Assembly (NCBI GenBank): GCA_017467185.1
Contig: JAFTSS010000028.1
Span: 1-64,000 of the forward strand
DNA: 64,000 nt
Direction: 5' to 3'
From: Paludibacteraceae bacterium
GTDB taxonomy: Bacteria; Bacteroidota; Bacteroidia; Bacteroidales; Paludibacteraceae
The translations under genes and the position numbers were made by a program. The stretch's first letter is position 1; every line of letters begins with the position of its first letter. Positions 1 through 10,049 of the stretch are shown here, in pieces. Under the pieces are notes generated by a model. The model did no database searches, had not been told where the DNA came from, and was given only the letters and a program-made list of their open reading frames with translations.

Positions 1-126
1 CTATATAATAATTAAAAAATTATAATTAAAATATTATGTTATATGGATTTTGATTATTTATGATCTCCATATCTGTTTTTAGTTGTGTCAAAAATTTCAT
101 ATTTCAAATTTAAAATTTCAAATTTT

Positions 127-1122
127 ATGGTAAGTTATAAAGAATTAGGTCTTGTGAACACTAAAGAGATGTTCAAAGGCGCAGTAGAAGGCGGTTATGC
201 AATCCCTGCATTCAACTTCAACAACATGGAACAAATGCAAGCTATTATTCAAGCTTGTGCTGAAACAAAATCTCCTGTAATTCTTCAAGTGTCATCTGGC
301 GCACGTAAATATGCAAACCAAACACTCCTTCGTTATATGGCTCAAGGAGCTGTTGAATATGCAAAAGAACTTGGTTGGGAAAAACCACAAATCTGTCTTC
401 ACCTCGACCATGGCGATACTTTCGAGCTTTGCAAATCTTGTGTTGATATGGGTTTCTCTTCTGTTATGATTGATGGTTCACACCACTCATACGAAGAAAA
501 TATCGAACTCACAAAAAAAGTAGTTGAATATGCTCATCAATATGGCGTTACTGTAGAAGGCGAACTTGGCGTATTGGCTGGTATCGAAGATGATGTAGTT
601 GCTGAACATCACACTTACACTCGTCCAGAAGAAGTTGTCGATTTCGTAAAACGTACAGGCGTTGACTCTTTGGCTATTTCTATTGGTACATCTCACGGAG
701 CTAACAAATTTACTCCTGCTCAATGTACTCGCGATGCTGAAGGTCGTCTTGTCCCACCACCATTGCGTTTCGATATCCTTCACGAAATCGAAAAACAAAT
801 CCCTGGTTTCCCTATCGTACTTCATGGTTCATCTTCAGTTCCACAAGAATATGTTGAAGTAATCAACTCTAATGGCGGTAAATTGAAAGATGCTATCGGT
901 ATTCCAGAAGAGCAACTTCGCGAAGCTGCAAAATCTGCTGTGTGTAAAATCAATATCGACTCAGATGGTCGTTTGGCAATGACAGCAACAGTGCGTAAAT
1001 TTTTCAACGAACAACCTGATAAATTCGATCCACGTCAATATCTTGGCCCAGCTCGTGAAGAACTCAAAAAACTTTACATGCACAAAGTAAACAACGTGCT
1101 TGGTTCTGCTGGCAAAGCATAA
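127..1122 (+). CDS. fbaA: class II fructose-1,6-bisphosphate aldolase
   Basis: Cleaves fructose-1,6-bisphosphate to dihydroxyacetone phosphate and glyceraldehyde-3-phosphate in the cytoplasm. The protein has the class II (zinc) signatures: an HLDHGD block near residue 95, an EGELG block near residue 145 and GTSHG with LHGSSS further on, all in family order. The frame is open from a GTG at 85, but the first 14 residues are encoded by AT-rich leader sequence; ATG127 (MVSYKELG) fits the family N-terminus, giving 331 aa. It stands alone and ends at a palindromic terminator. Only 126 bases of upstream sequence are visible, with AAATTT-type low complexity and no clear promoter box. Confidence 0.93.
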   Translation: MVSYKELGLVNTKEMFKGAVEGGYAIPAFNFNNMEQMQAIIQACAETKSPVILQVSSGARKYANQTLLRYMAQGAVEYAKELGWEKPQICLHLDHGDTFELCKSCVDMGFSSVMIDGSHHSYEENIELTKKVVEYAHQYGVTVEGELGVLAGIEDDVVAEHHTYTRPEEVVDFVKRTGVDSLAISIGTSHGANKFTPAQCTRDAEGRLVPPPLRFDILHEIEKQIPGFPIVLHGSSSVPQEYVEVINSNGGKLKDAIGIPEEQLREAAKSAVCKINIDSDGRLAMTATVRKFFNEQPDKFDPRQYLGPAREELKKLYMHKVNNVLGSAGKA

Positions 1123-1189
1123 TTTGAAAGATAACAGATAAAGGATAACAGATACCTCTTGTATCTTATATCTTATGTCTATAATAAAA

Positions 1190-1222
1190 TGTAGAGACGC
1201 AATAATTTGCGTCTCTTTTTGT
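1190..1222 (+). terminator. terminator of fba (GAGACGCAA palindrome)
   Basis: An AGAGACGCAA/TTGCGTCTCT stem is followed by a T tract. The palindrome belongs to a repeat family that recurs at 5705, 47456, 47957 and 59940 in this window. Confidence 0.75.
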
Positions 1223-1244
1223 TTGATAATTTAATTTTTTTTTG

Positions 1245-1253
1245 TATCTTTGC
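1245..1253 (+). promoter_or_regulatory. -7 box TATCTTTGC of ileS
   Basis: Matches the Bacteroidetes -7 consensus TAnnTTTG, about 90 bases upstream of the ileS start. The T-rich stretch before it supplies a plausible -33 region. Confidence 0.6.
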
Positions 1254-1342
1254 GCCTTATTTAGGATTTTTGTATTGAAAATAAAACGAGCAAAGCGAAT
1301 AAGTCTTTTGACTTACGACTTGCTACTTACTACTAATAAAAT

Positions 1343-4300
1343 ATGAAAAAATTCAAAGAGTATGGCGGACTAAATTTGTCCGAAGTTAACAAAAGAATGT
1401 TAGAGGAATGGGACGAGAAAAATTTGTTCCATAAGAGTGTGACTGAACGTGAAGGTTGTCCATCTTTCGTATTCTATGAAGGACCACCTTCAGCAAATGG
1501 TATGCCTGGTATTCACCACGTTATGGCGCGTACTATTAAAGATACTTTTTGTCGTTATAAAACAATGCAAGGTTTCCAAGTGAAACGTAAAGCGGGTTGG
1601 GATACTCACGGACTTCCAGTTGAACTTGGTGTGGAAAAACGTCTTGGTATTACAAAAGAGGATATCGGTAAGAAAATTTCTGTTGATGAATATAATGCTG
1701 CTTGTCGTGCTGATGTAATGAAATATACTCGTGAGTGGGAAGATTTAACTCACAAAATGGGTTATTGGGTTGATATGAATGACCCTTATATTACTTACGA
1801 TAATAAGTATATTGAAACTCTTTGGTGGTTGCTTAAACAATTATATAACAAGGGTTTGTTGTATAAAGGCTATACAATTCAACCATATTCACCAGCTGCA
1901 GGTACCGGCCTTTCAACTCACGAATTGAACCAACCTGGTTGCTATCGCGATGTGAAAGATACTACTTGTACAGCTCAATTCAAAGCTAAAAAAGTAAATG
2001 GTTTCGATAACCTCAAAGGCGACGTTTATTTCTTGGCTTGGACAACTACACCTTGGACTTTGCCTTCAAATACAGCACTTTGCGTTGGTCCTAAAATTGA
2101 ATATCTCGCAGTTGAATCATTCAATCCATACACAGGTATTCCTGCAACATACATCGTAGCAAAACCTTTGTTTGCATCGCTATTTAATCCAAAAGCTGCA
2201 GAAGTGGCAATGGAAGATTACAAACCAGGTGACAAACTTGTGCCTTATCGTGTAGTTGGCGAATGTATGGGTACAGACTTGGTTGGTTCTGAATACGAAC
2301 AACTTATCCCATGGGTAAACCCAGGTGAAGGTGCATTCCGCGTGATTCAAGGTGACTATGTGACAACCGAAGATGGTACTGGTATTGTTCACATTGCCCC
2401 TACTTTTGGTGCTGATGACGCATTTGTGGCTAAAAAAGCTGGCGTTCCTGGTTTGACTATGACAACTGCCAAAGGCGAAACTCGCCCTATGGTCGATATG
2501 ACAGGTAAATTCTTCCTCCTCGAAGACCTTGATGCTGATTTTGTTAAAGCTAATGTAAATGTTGATTTATACAAAGAGTATGCAGGTCGTTTTGTGAAAA
2601 ATGCTTACGATAAGAATTTAACTGACCAAGATGAAACTCTTGATGTTACAATCTGCATGATGTTGAAACAACAAAACCTTGTGTTCCGCATCGAAAAACA
2701 TGTCCACAACTACCCACACTGCTGGCGTACTGACAAACCAGTGCTTTATTATCCACTTGATTCTTGGTTTATTCGTACTACTGCTGTGCGCGACGAGATG
2801 ATAGCCCTCAACGAAACTATCAATTGGAAACCACAATCAACAGGTTCTGGTCGTTTTGGTAAATGGCTTGAAAATCTTCAAGATTGGAATCTTTCTCGTT
2901 CTCGTTATTGGGGTTGTCCACTTCCGATTTGGCGTACCGAAGATGGTTCAGAAGAGAAATGTATCGGTTCGGTTGAAGAGTTGATGAGCGAAATCGAAAA
3001 ATCTATCGCTGCAGGTTTCATGACAGAAAATCCATACAAAAATTTCCGTCTTGGTGATATGTCAGCCGAAAATTGGGACCCTAAAAACATCGACCTCCAC
3101 CGTCCATACGTTGATGGTATTGTGCTTGTGTCTGAAGCAGGTAAACCAATGAAACGTGAACTTGACCTTATTGACGTTTGGTTTGATTCAGGTGCTATGC
3201 CGTACGCTCAAATCCACTACCCATTCGAAAATAAAGAGGCATTCGACTCTAAATCAGTATATCCTGCCGACTTCATCTCTGAGGGTGTTGACCAAACCCG
3301 TGGTTGGTTCTTTACACTTCATGCAATCGGTACAATGGTGTTCAACTCTGTTGCATTCAAGAACGTTATCTCTAATGGTCTTGTGCTTGATAAAAATGGT
3401 AACAAGATGTCAAAACGTCTTGGTAATGCTGTTGACCCATTCTCAACAATCGAAAAATATGGCTCTGACCCATTGCGTTGGTACATGATGACAAATGCAT
3501 CGCCTTGGGACAACCTCAAATTCGACGTTGATGGAGTGGAAGAGGTGCGCCGTAAATTCTTCGGTACTCTCTATAATACCTATTCATTCTTTGCTCTTTA
3601 TGCAAATGTTGATGGTTTTGAATATAAAGAGGCTGATGTGCCAGTAGCTGAACGTCCTGAAATTGATCGTTGGATTCTTTCATTGTTGAACACATTGATT
3701 AAAGAGTGCACCGAGCATTTCGAAAACTATGAACCAACACGCGCAGGTCGTGCAATTCAAGATTTCGTAGGCGAAAACCTTTCTAACTGGTACGTGCGTC
3801 TTAATCGTAAACGCTATTGGGGTGGCGACTATAATACTGACAAAATTTCGGCTTATCAAACACTCTATACATGTCTTGCTACTGTGGCAAAACTTATGGC
3901 TCCTATCGCACCATTCTTTGCTGATCAATTGTATCTCGACCTTAATGCAGCAACAGGTAAAGAGAATGTAGAGTCTGTTCACTTGGCTAAATTCCCTATA
4001 TGCGACGAAACACTTATCGACAAAAACCTCGAAGAGTGTATGCAACTTGCACAACAATCATCATCGATGATTCTTGCATTGCGTCGTAAAGCAGAGAAAA
4101 AAGTGCGTCAACCACTTCAAAAAGCTGTTATTCCTGCTGCAGATGACAAAACACGCGAACAACTCTCTTACATTGCCGACCTTATCAAAACTGAGGTTAA
4201 TGTGAAAGAACTTGAAATCGTAGGCGCAGACGATTCATCTATCTCACTTGTGAAACGTATTAAACCTAATTTCAAAACATTAGGTAAGAAATATGGTAAA

Positions 4301-4771
4301 CAAATGAAAGAGATTGCTGCTGCAATCGGAGCATGGGATCAAGCTGCTATCTCTGCAATCGAACGTAATGGTTCTGCCGAATTAGCTTTGGCATCAGGCG
4401 CGGTAGTTGTTGAACTTGCCGATGTAGAAATTGCTACAGAAGATATGCCAGGTTGGTTGGTTGCTAACGAAGGCACACTAACAATTGCGCTTGACGTTAC
4501 AGTGACCGAAGAACTTCGTCAAGAGGGTATTGCTCGTGAGTTGGTTAATCGTATTCAAAATATTCGTAAGAGCAATGGTTACGAAATCACCGATAAAATC
4601 GTGGTTGAAATCGAACGTCTTGATGCAATCAACGATGCAGTAGAAAATTATACTGAATATATTGGTGGTCAAGTACTCGCTAACGAAATTAAGTTGGTAG
4701 ATGCTATTGCTGAAGCCATAGAACTCGATTTCGAAGATTATATAGTAAAAGTTGCAGTTGCGAGAGTATAA
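1343..4771 (+). CDS. ileS: isoleucyl-tRNA synthetase
   Basis: Charges tRNA-Ile and edits mischarged valine. Class I signatures are visible: the HIGH-like motif GIHH near residue 55, a CP1 editing insertion with TTTPWTLPSN near residue 235, WFDSG near 613, and KMSKR near residue 690. At 1142 aa it is longer than the E. coli type (about 940) and matches the eukaryote-like IleS variant usual in Bacteroidetes; I see no C-terminal zinc-finger cysteines. It is monocistronic, with its own promoter upstream and a bidirectional hairpin downstream. Confidence 0.97.
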   Translation: MKKFKEYGGLNLSEVNKRMLEEWDEKNLFHKSVTEREGCPSFVFYEGPPSANGMPGIHHVMARTIKDTFCRYKTMQGFQVKRKAGWDTHGLPVELGVEKRLGITKEDIGKKISVDEYNAACRADVMKYTREWEDLTHKMGYWVDMNDPYITYDNKYIETLWWLLKQLYNKGLLYKGYTIQPYSPAAGTGLSTHELNQPGCYRDVKDTTCTAQFKAKKVNGFDNLKGDVYFLAWTTTPWTLPSNTALCVGPKIEYLAVESFNPYTGIPATYIVAKPLFASLFNPKAAEVAMEDYKPGDKLVPYRVVGECMGTDLVGSEYEQLIPWVNPGEGAFRVIQGDYVTTEDGTGIVHIAPTFGADDAFVAKKAGVPGLTMTTAKGETRPMVDMTGKFFLLEDLDADFVKANVNVDLYKEYAGRFVKNAYDKNLTDQDETLDVTICMMLKQQNLVFRIEKHVHNYPHCWRTDKPVLYYPLDSWFIRTTAVRDEMIALNETINWKPQSTGSGRFGKWLENLQDWNLSRSRYWGCPLPIWRTEDGSEEKCIGSVEELMSEIEKSIAAGFMTENPYKNFRLGDMSAENWDPKNIDLHRPYVDGIVLVSEAGKPMKRELDLIDVWFDSGAMPYAQIHYPFENKEAFDSKSVYPADFISEGVDQTRGWFFTLHAIGTMVFNSVAFKNVISNGLVLDKNGNKMSKRLGNAVDPFSTIEKYGSDPLRWYMMTNASPWDNLKFDVDGVEEVRRKFFGTLYNTYSFFALYANVDGFEYKEADVPVAERPEIDRWILSLLNTLIKECTEHFENYEPTRAGRAIQDFVGENLSNWYVRLNRKRYWGGDYNTDKISAYQTLYTCLATVAKLMAPIAPFFADQLYLDLNAATGKENVESVHLAKFPICDETLIDKNLEECMQLAQQSSSMILALRRKAEKKVRQPLQKAVIPAADDKTREQLSYIADLIKTEVNVKELEIVGADDSSISLVKRIKPNFKTLGKKYGKQMKEIAAAIGAWDQAAISAIERNGSAELALASGAVVVELADVEIATEDMPGWLVANEGTLTIALDVTVTEELRQEGIARELVNRIQNIRKSNGYEITDKIVVEIERLDAINDAVENYTEYIGGQVLANEIKLVDAIAEAIELDFEDYIVKVAVARV

Positions 4772-4790
4772 AAATTGATTGCATTATATA

Positions 4791-4831
4791 AAAAAATATC
4801 CATTCCTTAATTTGAGGAGTGGATATTTTTG
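4791..4831. terminator. bidirectional terminator between ileS and the asmA-like gene
   Basis: A 14-bp stem (4793-4806 with 4816-4829) has an A run on the left and a T run on the right, so it can serve both convergent genes. Confidence 0.75.
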
Positions 4832-4878
4832 TTTTAGATAAGTATTTTCGTTTTTAATTACTATTGTTTTATTTTGGG

Positions 4879-7800
4879 TTATTTGACATTATCTTTGAGG
4901 GAATCGGATATGATTTTTTTGAGGGCAAGAGTTTGTTTTTCTACGGTGCCTTGTTTATTAGGCTTGTAAAGTGCTTTGTATTTGCAAGGAACGAGGTCGA
5001 ATTTTAGGTCGTCGAATGTACCTTTTACGTCAAGACCTAGTCGTACAGGTAGAGGACAATCAGTTAGTGAGATGTGGTAGTTGAATGAGTTGTCGAGATT
5101 GTGGCGGCCAGAGAGTACGGCTTGCCATTTATCCATTGATATGAGGAATGGATAAACATCTACTTCGTTGCGGAATACGGTCATCTCTACGGCTATTGAG
5201 TCAACTATGTTTTCGGTTTTTTTGTTGAACATCATATATTTAGCGATGGTAGAGAATGTTTCGTTGTCGAGAAGTATAAGGTCTTTGCCTTCGAGGGCAG
5301 CAGCTGCACGAAGTGTTGACATTTTAGGTGAGTAGTCGGCACGAAGATATGTTTCGGCAGCAATGTGGAATTCTGCACGACCTGCAAATGATTTGAGCAT
5401 AGGAACAATAGTGTCAACAGCAGGGACGAGGTCGATGAGTTTGGCTATATCAATGTTTAAAAGATGGAAGTCGAGACCTGCGAATAGGTGGTTGCGACGC
5501 TCTGAACGATAAATTCCAGTGAGTTGCATTTCGGCAGCATCGGTGGTGAAACCCATTTGTTCGAGGATGGCTTCACCGTCTTTGATAGTGAGTTTACCTC
5601 CGAGATTTTCGATGTCTGTGTCGCCGAATATTGCTTTTTTAATATGTGTGTCGAGGGTGAGATTTACTCGTTTAGGGACTATGAATGGATTTGGTTCTGT
5701 TTGTGGAGACGCAATGTATTGCGTCTCTACTTGGTTTTGTGTTGTTTGGTGTGTATCGGTAAGGGCAAAGTCGGTATTGTCGTCGGTGATGATGATTTCA
5801 TCGGTAGCGTTGTCGGTTGTGCCTAGTCCGTTGACTAAGTCCATAAGTTGGTCGATATTAGTTTGTTGCGATTCAAATTTTAAGTTGCCTCGTAGTAATC
5901 CACGTTTTTTAGAGAAATTTTTGAGGTTGGTGATGTTACCAGATAGAGCAAAGTCGGAGTCGTCGATTATGATGCGTGATTGTTCTATATCGAAATTGTT
6001 AGGTCGGAATTGGAATTTGATTGCTGGTATATTGATGTCGGCATCAAAACCATCAATGTTGACTAGACCATTGTTGAAATCGAATTTTATTGTTGGGTTT
6101 AGTTGGTCAAGAAGTTTTTCTTTTCCTTTATCGTAAGATGTAAATGCTTCTATTTTAAGGCCTTTTGTATTAATTCCTAAGAAACTACCCATATTGGCTT
6201 TGATGGCTTGGTTGGCGTATGCGATAGTGAAAGTTGGGTTCTTTTTGTTTGTGCGCATAGGGTAAACCTCAACTGTGCCTTCGGGTTGGGTAATGTCGAA
6301 GTTGATAGTGTCCATTGAGCCTTGTAGGTGATCAAAATTGAATTGGCAGACTGCAGTATAGAATTGAGTTGTGTCTAATATGTCTCCTATTCCGATGGTG
6401 AGATTTGGCTTTTGGGCGTTGGCTTGCATTGTACCTGTCATATTTATGTCGAGGTTTGAGCCAATGAGTGAGGCTTGTGCGAGTTCTTTGAAGTGTTTGT
6501 TTGTGTGAGGGCTTGGAAGTTGAACTGCTAAAGTGCCTTTTGTGTCCTTGATAGCGATGCTGTCGTTGTAGAGCACATCAAGGTCGGTATATTGAATAGT
6601 GCCGTCGGCAATGATTTTGTCGAGTCGGAGGTTGGTCGCATCGTCGATATTGAATTTAGCTGATATATTGGCATTTGCGCGACCATTCATATTGATTTTC
6701 ATATCGTCAGGAAGGAAAGGACGAAGCTCTGGTAGGTTGAGGTCGCCTTTTATGTTTATGTCGCAGAAAGCCTTTGTGAATGAAGAATGAGGAATGAGTA
6801 ATGAGGAATTGTTTATAGTTATGTGTGAGGTTTTCATTTTGCATTGTGCATTGTGCATTGTGCATTGAATGTTACCATTTGTGTTTAGGTCGGCATTGGC
6901 TGATAGGCTGAGGTTTATATTGTTGACTGGTAGAGGAAGAGCAGAATATTTTACTTGACCGTTTGTATAGTTGAGGTTGGCTGAGATGAGAGGCATGATT
7001 GAGTCGTTGTAAGTGCCACGTGCTGAGCCTGAAAGCGATGCGATGCCGCTTACGTCTATGCCATCTAACATGTCGGCATATGCTTCGGGTATGAGGGCTA
7101 TAACTTCAGTGAGATTCCATTGATTAGTGGCGAATTGGATGTCGAGGTTGATGTCGTCGTTGTCGAGTTGTGCTACGCCATCGAGGTTGATTTCGTGTGA
7201 GTTGATTGCAAGAAGAGCGTCTTTGAGGTTGATGTGCATTATGTCGAGATTGACTTCGGCAGGGATGTTGGCTCGGAGGGCAATGCTGTCAAGTAGGCGG
7301 TCGCTATTGAGGTCGAATGTGGTAGAAGGGAGGTCGAGGGCGAGTTTGCCATTGAAGTGGTTATCGCGGAGATCTCCTAATGTAGTTAATTGTGCATTGT
7401 GAATTATGCATTGTGAACTATTCATTGTGCATTGTGCATTGTGCATTTTTCGCTGAAGCTCAAGACCGTTGGTTGTGCATTGTGCATTGATGTTGCCGTT
7501 GGCTCCTTGTAGTTGGGCGTCGATGTTGGCAGATAGGTTGTTGATGTGGGCATCGATACCTGATTTCTGGTCAGTATATGATGCAGATAAGTTACTGATG
7601 ACTACATCGTTGACTTGGAGAAGGTCGAAAAGAGAGGTTGATGTTGAGTCTTCCTCTTCTTCGTTAGATGTGAGGGCTATGATGTCGTAGTTGGCATTGC
7701 CGAGTGAGTCGCAAAAGATGTTGGCAGAGGCATTGTTGAGATGTAGTTGATTGATAATTAAGTTGCCATTGAAAAGAAATTCACTGACATTGACAGATGC

Positions 7801-8088
7801 GACGAGTTTGCCGACATGGGCGAGCGTGTCAGATTGGGCTTCAGCCATAGGGTTAATCACTCTCACATTGCTGAGGTTGATAGCAAAGTTAGGGAATGTT
7901 GAGAAGAAAGTTAGTTCGGCAGTGTCAAGGTCGGCTTGGCATGTTATGAAACGACCTACGTTGTTGCGCACGATAGGGGTTAGTGTTTTGGGAGAAAACA
8001 CGATGTTGCATACGATGATGATGGCGATGAGAAGAATGCCAATTATGCTTGTAAAGGTGATGGCTGTGATTTTAAGGGCTCGTTTCAT
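4879..8088 (-). CDS. AsmA-family inner-membrane/periplasmic protein
   Basis: The 1069-aa protein has an N-terminal membrane anchor (residues 7-28), then a long periplasmic region of beta-rich AsmA/DUF748-type repeats ending in the usual C-terminal AsmA segment. The family is linked to lipid transfer between the two membranes; the exact cargo is unknown. Three stretches are built from host intergenic repeats rather than protein-like sequence: residues about 199-231 and 406-434, from TGCATTG units and a TCATTCCTCATT-type repeat, and residues 786-795, from the GAGACGCAAT palindrome. The frame stays open through all of them, so they are tolerated insertions. The next gene downstream on this strand's upstream side is a small lipoprotein. 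Confidence 0.8.
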   Translation of the reverse strand: MKRALKITAITFTSIIGILLIAIIIVCNIVFSPKTLTPIVRNNVGRFITCQADLDTAELTFFSTFPNFAINLSNVRVINPMAEAQSDTLAHVGKLVASVNVSEFLFNGNLIINQLHLNNASANIFCDSLGNANYDIIALTSNEEEEDSTSTSLFDLLQVNDVVISNLSASYTDQKSGIDAHINNLSANIDAQLQGANGNINAQCTTNGLELQRKMHNAQCTMNSSQCIIHNAQLTTLGDLRDNHFNGKLALDLPSTTFDLNSDRLLDSIALRANIPAEVNLDIMHINLKDALLAINSHEINLDGVAQLDNDDINLDIQFATNQWNLTEVIALIPEAYADMLDGIDVSGIASLSGSARGTYNDSIMPLISANLNYTNGQVKYSALPLPVNNINLSLSANADLNTNGNIQCTMHNAQCKMKTSHITINNSSLLIPHSSFTKAFCDINIKGDLNLPELRPFLPDDMKINMNGRANANISAKFNIDDATNLRLDKIIADGTIQYTDLDVLYNDSIAIKDTKGTLAVQLPSPHTNKHFKELAQASLIGSNLDINMTGTMQANAQKPNLTIGIGDILDTTQFYTAVCQFNFDHLQGSMDTINFDITQPEGTVEVYPMRTNKKNPTFTIAYANQAIKANMGSFLGINTKGLKIEAFTSYDKGKEKLLDQLNPTIKFDFNNGLVNIDGFDADINIPAIKFQFRPNNFDIEQSRIIIDDSDFALSGNITNLKNFSKKRGLLRGNLKFESQQTNIDQLMDLVNGLGTTDNATDEIIITDDNTDFALTDTHQTTQNQVETQYIASPQTEPNPFIVPKRVNLTLDTHIKKAIFGDTDIENLGGKLTIKDGEAILEQMGFTTDAAEMQLTGIYRSERRNHLFAGLDFHLLNIDIAKLIDLVPAVDTIVPMLKSFAGRAEFHIAAETYLRADYSPKMSTLRAAAALEGKDLILLDNETFSTIAKYMMFNKKTENIVDSIAVEMTVFRNEVDVYPFLISMDKWQAVLSGRHNLDNSFNYHISLTDCPLPVRLGLDVKGTFDDLKFDLVPCKYKALYKPNKQGTVEKQTLALKKIISDSLKDNVK
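5703..5731. repeat. GAGACGCAAT/ATTGCGTCTC palindrome inside a coding region
   Basis: A copy of the palindromic repeat seen in intergenic spaces, here read in frame within the asmA-like gene. Confidence 0.8.
6785..6870. repeat. TGCATTG and GAATGAGGAATGA repeat insertion in the asmA-like gene
   Basis: Tandem units GTGCATT and a GAATGAGGAATGAG stretch, the same vocabulary as intergenic repeats at 8578 and 11700, lie within the open frame. Confidence 0.8.
7390..7490. repeat. second TGCATTG repeat block in the asmA-like gene
   Basis: Several GTGCATT/GTGAATTATGCATT units encode a Cys/Asn/Gln/His-rich insert that looks unlike AsmA sequence on either side. Confidence 0.8.
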
Positions 8089-8145
8089 AATTGTAAATTT
8101 AGAGATGAGTACACACTGAGAGTGTGTATTTTTTTGGTATGATTT

Positions 8146-8526
8146 TTATTGGATTTTACTGAAAGTGTGGATTTTTCCATAGTCGTCTTCGTAGGCGAGT
8201 TCGGTAGCAGAGAGTTTTGTTACGGTATATACCTTAGGAATATTAGCACCCATTTCCATGATGTGAATGTGAGTTAAGTTTTCGCCTTCGAGAGTCCAAG
8301 TGAAATGTTGAGCTTCGGCTTCGGTAACGTCGTCGGCTTCGTCCCAAGTGTAGCCAGTGCCGTCTTCTTTATAAACTTCGAAATTTTGAGTGTCGTTTTC
8401 TTGCCATTTACCATAAAGGAGAGTTTCATCGAATTCGATGTCGGTATCAGGAGAACAAGATGTGAATGAAAGAATAATTGCTGAGAATGCAAAGATTGCA
8501 ATGAGAATGGATTTGAAATTTTTCAT
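8146..8526 (-). CDS. small lipoprotein, lipocalin-like
   Basis: The 126-aa product begins with a type II signal peptide whose lipobox ends FTSC at residue 23. The mature part has a GKW..N motif and alternating beta-strand pattern typical of short Bacteroidetes lipocalin-like proteins of unknown ligand. It has its own promoter and lies 58 bases upstream of the asmA-like gene, so the two may be co-transcribed. Confidence 0.6.
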   Translation of the reverse strand: MKNFKSILIAIFAFSAIILSFTSCSPDTDIEFDETLLYGKWQENDTQNFEVYKEDGTGYTWDEADDVTEAEAQHFTWTLEGENLTHIHIMEMGANIPKVYTVTKLSATELAYEDDYGKIHTFSKIQ

Positions 8527-8600
8527 ATTTTAATTATTTAGAAATTAGACATGAGATATTAGACACGAGACACGAGATTGTGCATTGTGTATATTGACAC

Positions 8601-8609
8601 GCAAATTTA
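8601..8609 (-). promoter_or_regulatory. -7 box TAAATTTGC for the lipoprotein gene
   Basis: On the minus strand, TAAATTTGC lies about 75 bases before the lipoprotein start codon, with a TTTG about 30 bases further upstream. Confidence 0.5.
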
Positions 8610-8706
8610 CAAAAAAAAATGGAGTTTATACGTTTTATTCAAATAATTTATATCTGTTTTAACAAAAATTATGAATTGTGAATTATGAATTGTGAATTAA
8701 AATAAG

Positions 8707-8715
8707 TATCTTTGC
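8707..8715 (+). promoter_or_regulatory. -7 box TATCTTTGC of holB
   Basis: A consensus -7 box 20 bases before the holB ATG, implying a very short leader. Confidence 0.65.
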
Positions 8716-8734
8716 AAGTTAAATTGGGTGAAAT

Positions 8735-9859
8735 ATGTTTTTTCGAGATATAGTAGGTCATAGCGAATTAAAATGCCGTTTAGTAGAGATGGTTGATTCG
8801 GGGCGAATACCTCATGCTCAGCTCTATACGGGTGCTGAGGGTGTAGGGAAATTGGCTCTTGCATTGGCTGTGGCGCAGTATATTTGTTGTGAACATAGGG
8901 AGGGGGGAGAGCCATGCGGAAGGTGTCCGTCGTGTGTTCAATTTGCGAAATTGTCGCATCCCGATTTGCATTTTGTGTTTCCGATGGCTACGCGTGATGG
9001 AGTGAAGGTGTGCAGTGATATGGTTGATGTTTTTAGGAATGTGGTGTTGGGAAATCCTTATATTACGCTTGAGGAGTGGATGAGGGATGCGTCGGATAAT
9101 AAGACAGTACAGATTTATGCCGCAGAGGGAAAGGAGATTTTGCGGAAATTGTCGTTTAAGCCTTATCAAGGTCAATATAAGGTGATGATTGTGTGGTTGC
9201 CAGAGAAGATGAATGTGGAGTGTGCTAATAAGGTGTTGAAAATATTGGAAGAGCCATCGCCTGACACGGTGTTTATGTTGGTGAGCGATAAGCCTGACGA
9301 TGTTTTAGGTACGATATATAGTAGGTGTCAGCGTATAGCAGTGCCACCGATTGATAAACGAGATATGGAACAAGCTCTGCGAGAGCGATATAGTGTAGCG
9401 GATGAGGATGTGGCGTATTTAGTGAAAAATGCGATGGGTAGTTGGGGACGGATGCTTGGATTGTTGAAAGATACTGAGGAGTCGCGTTATGATTTTGAGT
9501 TGTTTGTACAGATGATGCGATTGGCTTGGGTGTTGGATGTGAAGGGGATAAAAAATTGGATAGAGCAAGTGGCTGCGTTGTCGCGTGAAGGACAGATAAG
9601 ATTTTTGCAGAAGGCGCAGAGGTTGATACGTGAGAATTTTATTTTGCGGTTGAGAAATAGAGAGTTGACGTATATGAATAAGGATGAATTGGCATTTGCG
9701 GCGAAGTTTGCTCAGTTTATACACGAGAAAAATGTGGTGCAAATCATGGAAGAGTTGGCATTGGCAGAGGCTCAGATTGCACAAAATGGTAATGCTAAAA
9801 TTATTTTGTTTCATTTAGAGATAATACTATATAAATTACTTAAAAAAGTTAGACAATAG
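8735..9859 (+). CDS. holB: DNA polymerase III delta' subunit
   Basis: Clamp-loader AAA+ subunit. The N-terminal domain has GAEGVGK at residues 33-39, but the next residue is Leu rather than Thr/Ser, as expected for the non-hydrolysing delta' subunit. A zinc module follows (Cys52, Cys61, Cys64, Cys67). Sensor-like EEP and SRCQR motifs sit near residues 172 and 205. At 374 aa it has the usual length. The downstream neighbour ricT is the pairing seen in many bacteria. Confidence 0.9.
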   Translation: MFFRDIVGHSELKCRLVEMVDSGRIPHAQLYTGAEGVGKLALALAVAQYICCEHREGGEPCGRCPSCVQFAKLSHPDLHFVFPMATRDGVKVCSDMVDVFRNVVLGNPYITLEEWMRDASDNKTVQIYAAEGKEILRKLSFKPYQGQYKVMIVWLPEKMNVECANKVLKILEEPSPDTVFMLVSDKPDDVLGTIYSRCQRIAVPPIDKRDMEQALRERYSVADEDVAYLVKNAMGSWGRMLGLLKDTEESRYDFELFVQMMRLAWVLDVKGIKNWIEQVAALSREGQIRFLQKAQRLIRENFILRLRNRELTYMNKDELAFAAKFAQFIHEKNVVQIMEELALAEAQIAQNGNAKIILFHLEIILYKLLKKVRQ

Positions 9860-10011
9860 GTTTTAACAGAAGTACAGATTTTGTGTTTGTAGGTTTATTG
9901 ATTTTAGTTTGTATTTTATGGGTTTTGTAAGTAAAACTATTTGTTTTTAAGTACAAGATCATAAATCTAAGTACAAGTCATAAATCATAAAATGTATTAT
10001 TAATTATTTTG

Positions 10012-10019
10012 TACTTTTG
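10012..10019 (+). promoter_or_regulatory. -7 box TACTTTTG of ricT
   Basis: A consensus TAnnTTTG box about 30 bases before the ricT ATG. Confidence 0.55.
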
Positions 10020-10049
10020 TTGAAAATATAATCCGTTAATTATGTAATT

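Noticed and set aside
5519..6136. 205-aa plus-strand ORF opposite the asmA-like gene
   Set aside because: An antisense shadow with Ser/Cys/Trp-rich composition, no promoter and no family resemblance.
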